Below are positions 7,119-12,291 of a DNA stretch of 12,291 bases, one piece after another. Every line of letters begins with the position of its first letter. The stretch's first letter is position 1. Made by a program: the position numbers and the translations under genes. This DNA is from Oscillospiraceae bacterium. GTDB taxonomy: Bacteria; Bacillota; Clostridia; Oscillospirales; Ruminococcaceae. The stretch is from the NCBI GenBank assembly GCA_030527085.1, contig JAUNBN010000009.1, forward strand, positions 1 through 12,291, written 5' to 3'. The notes under the pieces were generated by a model. That model did not search any database and was not told the DNA's origin. It saw only the letters and a program-made list of their open reading frames with translations.

Positions 7119-7949
7119 ATGTATATCGAAAAAATCCAGATAAGCAAGGAAAACAGGCTCGAGGGAATGTACCCCGTAGCGAAGCTCTGGGTCGTCCTTT
7201 TCTATTTCGCCACCTCAGTGGTTTTGGCTTCGATGAGCGCTCCCTTCGACGGCTATTCGCCCCTGCTCTACCTCTGGTTTTTCGGGGTAATAGTGCTGGC
7301 GGTGCTCACGGGCATATCAAAGCGCTTCTTTAAAGCGCTCCCAACCGTTCTAACGATTTTTATAATAGTCGTAATAGTGCAGGCCTTTATTGTTGAAACG
7401 GGCGACAGCCTCACTCCAGGCGTTGCGCTCTGGCGCTGGAACATCTCCGAGGGCTTCCACCCTACTATATGGAAATACGGGCTTCAGAACGGGCTGCGCC
7501 TCGGCTTCAACATCTTAAACGGGGCGAGCATCTTCGTCTGGCTCTTTCAGTCCACCAAGAACAAAGAGCTCTCTCGCGCGCTCGAGGAGCGCGGCATGAA
7601 CCACAAGGTAGTTTTCGTCTTCCTGTCCTCGCTTGAGATGATAGGCGTGCTCGGCGCGAAATCCAAGACCATAATGAACGCGCAGCAGGCGCGCGGCGTA
7701 GAGACCCAGGGCAACCTTCTGGTGCGCGCCAAGGCCTTCTTCCCGACCATGGTGCCTTTAGTGCTCGGCTCAATAACGGACACGGAGGAGCGCGTGCTCA
7801 CAATGGAGAGCAAGGGCTTCAACGCCCCCTGCGAAAAGACTCACCTTCTAAATTTGAAAAAAAGCGGCGCGGAAAAGCCCTGCGTGGCGGTCTTCATAGC
7901 GCTGTTTGCAATAGCCTTGATAGGGAGGATACTGATGTGGGTGCTGTAA
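7119..7949 (+). CDS. ecfT: ECF transporter transmembrane T component
   Basis: This 276-residue integral membrane protein couples the S component to the ATPases. The N-terminal part holds several hydrophobic helices, and the cytoplasmic part carries the two coupling-helix signatures of EcfT: AQQARG at 188-193 (classical Ala-Arg-Gly) and ESKGF at 230-234 (variant of the second one). A last hydrophobic segment lies at the C-terminus. The ATG has GGAG 6 bases upstream. The end of the gene overlaps the start of the first ATPase by 13 bases, a sign of translational coupling and of a fixed T-A-A module. Confidence 0.93.
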   Translation: MYIEKIQISKENRLEGMYPVAKLWVVLFYFATSVVLASMSAPFDGYSPLLYLWFFGVIVLAVLTGISKRFFKALPTVLTIFIIVVIVQAFIVETGDSLTPGVALWRWNISEGFHPTIWKYGLQNGLRLGFNILNGASIFVWLFQSTKNKELSRALEERGMNHKVVFVFLSSLEMIGVLGAKSKTIMNAQQARGVETQGNLLVRAKAFFPTMVPLVLGSITDTEERVLTMESKGFNAPCEKTHLLNLKKSGAEKPCVAVFIALFAIALIGRILMWVL

Positions 7950-8797
7950 TAGAGCTCAAAAACCTTACCTATAACTACCCCCTGACCTCCAAGCCCGCCA
8001 TAAAAAACCTGAGTCTCTCCATCGAGAAGGGCCGTTTTTACGGCGTAATTGGCCCCAACGGGGCGGGCAAGACCACTCTCTGCGCGCTGATACGCGGCTT
8101 CGCGCCCGGCTTTTATCAGGGCGAACTTAAAGGAGAGGTGCTCATAGAGGGCAGGCCCACGACGGACTACGCCGAGGGCGAGCTCTCGCTCAAGATAGGC
8201 TATGTCTTTCAAAACCCCTTCAACCAGATTAGCGGCGTTAAAGACACCGTCTTCGAGGAGGTGGCCTACGGCCTCGAAAACTTCGGCGTTCCGATAGACG
8301 AGATAGAGGAGCGGGTCATAAATGCCATGCGCCTCACGGACATAGAGGCGCTCGCGATGAACAAGCCCTTCAAGCTCTCGGGCGGGCAGCAGCAGCGCAT
8401 GGCCTTAGCCTCGATACTCGTGCTGGAGCCTGACATACTCGTTATAGACGAGCCCACCTCCCAGCTCGACCCCGAGGGGACGGAGAGCGTTTTCAAGGTA
8501 ATCGAAACGCTCAAGCGCCAGAAGCGCACCGTCATACTCGTTGAGCACAAGGTGGATTTGATAGCCGAGTACGCAGACGACATAATAGTCCTCAATTCCG
8601 GCGAGCTCATACGCTTCGGCCCCAAGCAGGAGATACTCTCCGATATAAGCCTCGAGGAAAAGGGAGTTCAGCTCCCTCAGTACGCCGTTTTGGGCAATAA
8701 ACTCAGGGAAGCGGGGCTGGAGCTCGAGTACATTCCGATAAACGAGGCCCAGGCGGTCGAGGTTATTTCCGCGGCGATGAGAAAGGGGGCCCGCTGA
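7937..8797 (+). CDS. ecfA: ECF transporter ATPase 1 (canonical ABC ATPase)
   Basis: This 286-residue cytoplasmic ATPase powers the transporter. All ABC motifs are intact: Walker A GPNGAGKTT at 39-47, Q-loop FQNPFNQ with Gln92, signature LSGGQQQR at 147-154, Walker B ILVIDEP with Glu172, D-loop SQLD and switch His204 (VEHK). The C-terminal extension after residue 215 is usual for EcfA. The start is GTG 7937, because the overlapping ATG at 7935 is out of frame and GGGAGGA lies 7 bases before the GTG. It overlaps the T gene by 13 bases, and its stop shares one base with the next ATG, so translation of T, A1 and A2 is likely coupled. Confidence 0.95.
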   Translation: MGAVIELKNLTYNYPLTSKPAIKNLSLSIEKGRFYGVIGPNGAGKTTLCALIRGFAPGFYQGELKGEVLIEGRPTTDYAEGELSLKIGYVFQNPFNQISGVKDTVFEEVAYGLENFGVPIDEIEERVINAMRLTDIEALAMNKPFKLSGGQQQRMALASILVLEPDILVIDEPTSQLDPEGTESVFKVIETLKRQKRTVILVEHKVDLIAEYADDIIVLNSGELIRFGPKQEILSDISLEEKGVQLPQYAVLGNKLREAGLELEYIPINEAQAVEVISAAMRKGAR

Positions 8798-9609
8798 TGG
8801 CTTATATTGAACTTAAGGACGTTAAATTCCAATACCCCGGCGGCTTTCTCGCCGTGGACGGCGTTTCGCTTTCGATAGAAAAGGGCGAGAACCTCGCCAT
8901 AGTAGGGCAGAACGGCGCGGGCAAGACCACGCTCGTAAAGCTTTTGAACGCTCTCAACTACCCCACGGAGGGCGAGGTCAGAATAGGCGAGATGGACACA
9001 CGCGAGCATACCACCGCTCAGGTCTCCCGCGTAGTCGGCTATGTCTTTCAGAACCCGGACGACCAGATCTTCCACTCCACGGTTTACGAGGAGGTGGAGT
9101 TCGGGCCGAAAATGCTCAAGCTGCCCCCCGAGCAGATTAAAAGGCAGGTGGACGACGCGCTCAAGCTCACGGGCATGAAGCGCTTTGCGAGAGAAAACCC
9201 CTTCAACCTGCCCCTCTCCGTGAGAAAGTTCGTCACCATAGCCTCCATTATCGCGATGAACTGCGAGGTAATGGTCTTCGACGAGCCCACCGCCGGGCAG
9301 GATTTTGTGGGCAACGAGCGGCTCTCGGCCATCATAAAGGAGCTGAGCGCTCGGGGAAAGACCTTGGTCACCATCTCTCACGATATGGTCTTTGTGGGCG
9401 ACAATTTCAGCCGCGTGATAGTCATGTCCAATAAGAAAGTAATAGCGGACGGCAGCCCGAGGGAGATATTCTGGAACCTGCCCGTGCTCGATGAGGCCAT
9501 GCTCAAGCAGCCCTATGTGAGCCGGGTCTGCAGGGCGCTGGGGATAGACGAAAAGGTAATAAGCATGGACGAGGCGGCAGAGGCCATAGTCCGCGCGGCG
9601 AAAGCTTAA
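8797..9609 (+). CDS. ecfA: ECF transporter ATPase 2, with degenerate signature motif
   Basis: This 270-residue ABC ATPase is the partner of ATPase 1. Walker A GQNGAGKTT (37-45), Q-loop Gln85, Walker B VMVFDEP (Glu163), D-loop GQD and switch His195 (ISHD) are present. The LSGGQ signature is replaced by LSVRK at 140-144. Since each ATP site pairs one subunit's Walker A with the other's signature, the A1 Walker A site would face a broken signature, making a two-site asymmetric motor. The surrounding NPFNLPLS and TIASIIA stretches are intact, so this looks like a fixed family trait rather than decay. The ATG overlaps the A1 stop codon by one base, and the phosphorylase gene starts 11 bases after its stop. 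Confidence 0.94.
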   Translation: MAYIELKDVKFQYPGGFLAVDGVSLSIEKGENLAIVGQNGAGKTTLVKLLNALNYPTEGEVRIGEMDTREHTTAQVSRVVGYVFQNPDDQIFHSTVYEEVEFGPKMLKLPPEQIKRQVDDALKLTGMKRFARENPFNLPLSVRKFVTIASIIAMNCEVMVFDEPTAGQDFVGNERLSAIIKELSARGKTLVTISHDMVFVGDNFSRVIVMSNKKVIADGSPREIFWNLPVLDEAMLKQPYVSRVCRALGIDEKVISMDEAAEAIVRAAKA

Positions 9610-9620
9610 GGGGAGAGTTT

Positions 9621-10370
9621 ATGCTTAAGGTAAAGGACGAGCTCAACGAAAAGGGGCAGCAGTATCACATCTGCTGCGTCAAGGGGGACGTGGGACGCTA
9701 TGTGCTCCTGCCCGGCGACCCCTTCAGAACCGATATAATAGCAAAAAGGCTGGACGACGCGAAGCTCATAGCCCACAACCGGGAGCACAAGACCTGGACG
9801 GGCTATCTGGACGGCGAGAAGGTCTCCGTTTGCTCAACCGGCATGGGCTGCCCCTCAACGGCCATTGCCCTTGAAGAGCTCATTCACTGCGGAGCCGATA
9901 CCTTTATTCGCATAGGCACCGCCGGCAGGCTCTGCGAGGCCTCCTTTGAGGAGGGGCTTCGGGGCGTTATAGTTACCGGCTCTGTGCGCGATGAGGGAAC
10001 CACGCGGCACTATATCCCTATAGAATACCCGGCCATAGCCGACCGCCGCATAGTGGCCGCCCTGGCTGAGGCCGCCGAGAAGCGCGGCTACAACTACCGC
10101 GAGGGGCTCGCCCAGTGCAAGGACGCCTTCTACGGGCAGATAGACCCCGACGGCCTGCCCAACGGGCCGCTGCTCAAGCAGCGCTGGCAGGCATGGAAGG
10201 AGGGCGGAGTAATGGCCTCCGAGATGGAGACCGCGGCGCTGTTCATAATCTCCTCGATAAGAGGCTGCCGCGCCGGAGCCGTGATGTCCTTCCAGAGCAT
10301 GGACGAAACCATAACCCTGGCCGTTGACGCGCTGCGCACGCTCATAGCGGCCGACAGGAAGCAGGCCTAA
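9621..10370 (+). CDS. Nucleoside phosphorylase, uridine-phosphorylase (NP-I) family
   Basis: The family cleaves a nucleoside with phosphate to a free base and (deoxy)ribose 1-phosphate in the cytoplasm. The 249-residue length is right for the hexameric NP-I family. GDPFR (32-36, phosphate binding), STGMG (72-76), RIGTAG (97-102) and SEMETAALF (200-208, ribose-binding Met-Glu) are intact. In E. coli Udp the base is read by a Gln-x-Arg pair. Here KDAFYGQIDPDG keeps Gln173 but has Asp175 where the Arg would be, so uridine as substrate is not assured. GGGGAGAG lies just before the ATG. The gene follows the ECF ATPases after only 11 bases, strong evidence that its substrate arrives through this transporter. 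Confidence 0.88.
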   Translation: MLKVKDELNEKGQQYHICCVKGDVGRYVLLPGDPFRTDIIAKRLDDAKLIAHNREHKTWTGYLDGEKVSVCSTGMGCPSTAIALEELIHCGADTFIRIGTAGRLCEASFEEGLRGVIVTGSVRDEGTTRHYIPIEYPAIADRRIVAALAEAAEKRGYNYREGLAQCKDAFYGQIDPDGLPNGPLLKQRWQAWKEGGVMASEMETAALFIISSIRGCRAGAVMSFQSMDETITLAVDALRTLIAADRKQA

Positions 10371-10413
10371 GGCGGGAGAATACGGAAAACACTCAACAGG
10401 ACACCCCCCGAAC
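10371..10413 (-). repeat. Dispersed palindromic repeat, half copy
   Basis: On the minus strand this reads GTTCGGGGGGTGTCC, a diverged middle, then TTTTCCGTATTCTCCCGCC, matching copy 2 from its left end to the centre of the big hairpin. The right arm is absent, and the copy ends exactly against the phosphorylase stop codon. It lies in the 60-base gap before the isomerase-like gene. Confidence 0.45.
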
Positions 10414-10430
10414 TAAAAGAGAGGTTGACG

Positions 10431-11642
10431 ATGGATAAGCTAAAGGTATTGTTTTTAATGGGGCCCGCGGACTGCAACGACCCCAATATACCCCGCTACA
10501 GCGAGGAGTTTTTAAAGGAGCTGAGCGCCGAATGCGGTTTTGAAATCGTCTGCGCTCCGCTCGAGGAGGTGGCGGCGCAGGAGCTGCCTGTGTTTTTTAT
10601 CGCCTCGGGCGGCTCCGAGCAGGGCTTCAAAAACGCATATAAGGCCGTCAAGCCTCCCTATATGCTGCTCACAACGCCGGCCTACAACTCTCTGGCCGCG
10701 GCCATGGAGATACTGGGCTATCTCGATGAAAACGAGAAAAAGGGCGAGATACTGCACGGCTCGCTCAGCCGCATAGCCGCAAGGCTGAAAACCCTGAGGC
10801 GCGCCGCGGAAGCGATAAGGCGCGTCAGGGGCATGAGGCTGGGCGCAATAGGCGAGCCCTCGGGACTCATAGCCAGCGACGCCGACGCGGCGGCGCTGAA
10901 AAGGGCCTGCGGCATGGAGCTTATTGACCTCGACTTGAAGGAGCTCGTTGAGGAATACAAGAAGGGCGGCTACCCCGAGAACGAATACACTAAGGCGCTG
11001 GAAAACTCCGGCTACGATATAAACGAGGTTAAGAAGGCTCTCAATGTTTACGGCGCGGCGAAGCGCATGGTCGGGAAATACGGCCTGCAGGCCGTAACGG
11101 TGCGCTGTTTTGATTTGCTGAATCTCATAGGCACTACGGGCTGCCTCGCGCTGGCGATACTTAACGCCGAGGGCATACCCGCCGCCTGCGAGGGCGACAA
11201 AAAGAGCATGATAAGCATGGCGGTGGCGGCCGCGGTTACGGGGGGCGATTCCTTTATGGCGAATCCGAGCTGCATGGACCCGGACACCGGCGAGATAATT
11301 TTCGCCCATTGCACCCTGCCCATAGACATGCCCGACAGCTACACGCTGACAACGCATTTTGAATCGGGCATAGGCGTTGCCGTTTCCGGTGACCTTGAGC
11401 CCTGCGAGATGACGATATTCAAATGCAACGGCGATTTGAGCCGCTGGTATGCCGACAGGGCCGAACTCATAGAGACCACCCACCGCGACGACCTCTGCCG
11501 CACGCAGATGCGCCTGAGGCTGAGCCGGGGCACCGAGTATTTTGAACGCTCGCCCATAAGCAACCACCATATGCTGCTTCGCGGCGACTGGACGGCCGAG
11601 CTGGCTGAGTTTTTCGCCCTGCTGAAGAGCGGCGATAACTGA
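10431..11642 (+). CDS. L-fucose/L-arabinose isomerase-like protein
   Basis: This 403-residue protein is probably cytoplasmic and resembles shorter members of the L-fucose isomerase fold. The N-terminal half is Rossmann-like. The C-terminal half carries candidate metal ligands in family-like contexts: CEGD (Glu254, Asp256), ANPSCMD near 277-283, and the NHHMLLRGDW tail with His379/His380. Known members interconvert aldoses and ketoses (L-fucose to L-fuculose, L-arabinose to L-ribulose) with Mn2+. ATG 10431 is preferred to TTG 10425, as GAGAGG ends 6 bases before it. As last gene of the operon behind a nucleoside phosphorylase, it may act on the pentose released, but such isomerases use free sugars, which fits the nucleoside hydrolase product better than ribose 1-phosphate. 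True substrate unknown. Confidence 0.75.
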   Translation: MDKLKVLFLMGPADCNDPNIPRYSEEFLKELSAECGFEIVCAPLEEVAAQELPVFFIASGGSEQGFKNAYKAVKPPYMLLTTPAYNSLAAAMEILGYLDENEKKGEILHGSLSRIAARLKTLRRAAEAIRRVRGMRLGAIGEPSGLIASDADAAALKRACGMELIDLDLKELVEEYKKGGYPENEYTKALENSGYDINEVKKALNVYGAAKRMVGKYGLQAVTVRCFDLLNLIGTTGCLALAILNAEGIPAACEGDKKSMISMAVAAAVTGGDSFMANPSCMDPDTGEIIFAHCTLPIDMPDSYTLTTHFESGIGVAVSGDLEPCEMTIFKCNGDLSRWYADRAELIETTHRDDLCRTQMRLRLSRGTEYFERSPISNHHMLLRGDWTAELAEFFALLKSGDN

Positions 11643-11693
11643 AATGGGCACAGCAGCCTCTAAGCTTATGAGCTATTGATTTTAAAGCAAGCT

Positions 11694-11721
11694 AAAACGG
11701 CGGTTTCAAACCGCCGTTTTA
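11694..11721 (+). terminator. Intrinsic terminator of the ECF/nucleoside operon
   Basis: Perfect arms AAAACGGCGG (11694-11703) and CCGCCGTTTT (11711-11720) enclose TTTCAAA. The flanking A4 and T4 make it usable on both strands, which suits its place between convergent genes. Confidence 0.85.
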
Positions 11722-11736
11722 TAGTTCCGGGATATA

Positions 11737-11776
11737 CCGGGAGCGCCCCTGTCCCGCGCTTCTTTCACTGTGTTCC
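11737..11776 (+). repeat. Dispersed palindromic repeat, decayed partial copy
   Basis: CCGGGAGCGCCCCTGTCCC, then GCGC, TTCTTTCACTGTGTTCC follows copies 2 and 3 from the left end through the CACTGTATTCC segment. The CCCGCC/GGCGGG hairpin is missing, replaced by TTTAATCC at the end of the minus-strand gene. Confidence 0.45.
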
Positions 11777-11777
11777 T

Positions 11778-12291
11778 TTAATCCTCGTGCCGTCTGCGAG
11801 GGGGCTTTATGCGTTTTTTCGAGACGCTGTGCGGGCGGACGATGGTACGCTTTACCACCTGCGCGCGTATGACGTTCTCCTCCTCGCTCGCGTCCTGCCG
11901 CATGCCGTCCCTGCTGCGGGAGTACTCGCGCAGCCTGGCGAAGTCCTCGTCCATAACCTCCGTAAGCTCCTCTCGGGGCCTTTCGGATTCCAGAATGACC
12001 TCGGCGCGGATGGGCTCCTCGAGATCCTCTATGATATCCTCCGGCACGGGGCCTGCTTCGGCTTCCTTTTCGACCTCTTTGCGGGCAAGCTCCTCTTCCT
12101 CGAGGCGTTGGCGAGCGTATCTTACCTCGGCTTCCCTGTAGGCGCGCGCTTCTTCCTCGATGCGCCGGCGCTCGGCTTCCTCGGCCTCTTTGCGGGCAAG
12201 CTCCTCTTCCTCGAGGCGTTGGCGAGCGTATCTTGTCTCGGCTTCCCTGTAGGCGCGCGCTTCTTCCTCGATGCGCCGGCGCTCGGCTTCC
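11778..12291 (-). CDS. Unrecognised Glu/Arg-rich coiled-coil protein, C-terminal part (5' partial)
   Basis: The frame is open from the window edge (first whole codon at 12290) to the TAA at 11778, giving at least 170 residues. I do not recognise a family. The N-terminal visible part is a highly charged, almost uninterrupted helix rich in Glu, Arg and Ala, built from a 37-residue unit (EAERRRIEEEARAYREAE then T or V, RYARQRLEEEELARKE) present nearly twice and running off the edge. An acidic segment (VPEDIIEDLEEP) follows, and the end is strongly basic (SKKRIKPPRRRHED). There is no signal peptide or membrane helix in view. It is convergent with the operon. The shape suggests a structural or scaffold role, but function is open. 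Confidence 0.75.
   Translation of the reverse strand, partial: EAERRRIEEEARAYREAETRYARQRLEEEELARKEAEEAERRRIEEEARAYREAEVRYARQRLEEEELARKEVEKEAEAGPVPEDIIEDLEEPIRAEVILESERPREELTEVMDEDFARLREYSRSRDGMRQDASEEENVIRAQVVKRTIVRPHSVSKKRIKPPRRRHED
12075..12291. repeat. Near-perfect tandem repeat, 111-base unit
   Basis: Bases 12075-12180 and 12186-12291 match everywhere except two adjacent bases (12124-12125 versus 12235-12236), with a period of 111 bases, or 37 codons. The second copy is cut by the window edge, so more copies may follow. The repeat is inside the coiled-coil gene and keeps its frame. Confidence 0.9.

Noticed and set aside
7937..9609. The two ATPases as a recent gene duplication
   Set aside because: They share only the expected ABC motifs and differ in signature, D-loop and most other residues, so they are old paralogues.
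10512..11651. Long open frame (379 codons) on the minus strand
   Set aside because: It lies fully antisense to the isomerase-like gene, has no family features and no ribosome site, and is expected from the high-GC codon pattern of the forward gene.
12075..12291. CRISPR-like array from the repeated blocks
   Set aside because: The units are contiguous 111-base in-frame coding repeats with no spacers.

Overview
The window reads as a GC-rich genome of a Gram-positive anaerobe. The best guess is Bacillota, class Clostridia, gut type. The grounds are a two-subunit iron-sulfur fumarase beside a short malic enzyme, a complete ECF transporter, relatives of Clostridioides difficile families, AGGAGG-like ribosome binding sites, sigma-A type promoters, and frequent ATA isoleucine codons despite high GC. 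Species cannot be named from the sequence, and another anaerobic phylum such as Synergistota is not excluded.

Layout. 1-2102 (+): end of the fumarase alpha subunit, fumarase beta subunit and malic enzyme, a C4-dicarboxylate module (fumarate, malate, pyruvate). 2212-2907 (-): a TenA-family protein, convergent with the malic enzyme across a strong hairpin. 3055-3606 (+): a TudS-related putative desulfidase with its own promoter. 3802-4740 (-): a nucleoside hydrolase. 4741-5156: a regulatory gap with divergent promoters, several short palindromes, and two inverted copies of a structured repeat. 5157-11642 (+): a probable single operon for an MFS transporter, ECF S component, ECF T component, two ECF ATPases, a uridine-phosphorylase-family enzyme and an L-fucose-isomerase-like protein, closed by a clear terminator at 11694-11721. 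11778-12291 (-): the end of an unrecognised Glu/Arg-rich coiled-coil protein with a 37-residue tandem repeat.

How it may work together. The centre looks like a scavenging locus for a nucleoside or pentose-containing compound. Uptake would be by the ECF transporter and possibly the MFS protein, N-glycosidic cleavage by the hydrolase or phosphorylase, and sugar handling by the isomerase-like protein. A desulfidase relative close by suggests the substrate could be a sulfur-modified nucleoside or base; this is inference. Several enzymes carry changes at expected key positions (Ala for the usual His in the hydrolase, Asn for the usual Asp in TenA, no Arg beside the base-reading Gln in the phosphorylase, and a degenerate signature motif in the second ATPase), which fits a non-standard substrate.

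A dispersed palindromic repeat family recurs in the intergenic gaps: three full copies, two half or decayed copies, and one related hairpin. I see no tRNA, rRNA, CRISPR array or transposase.
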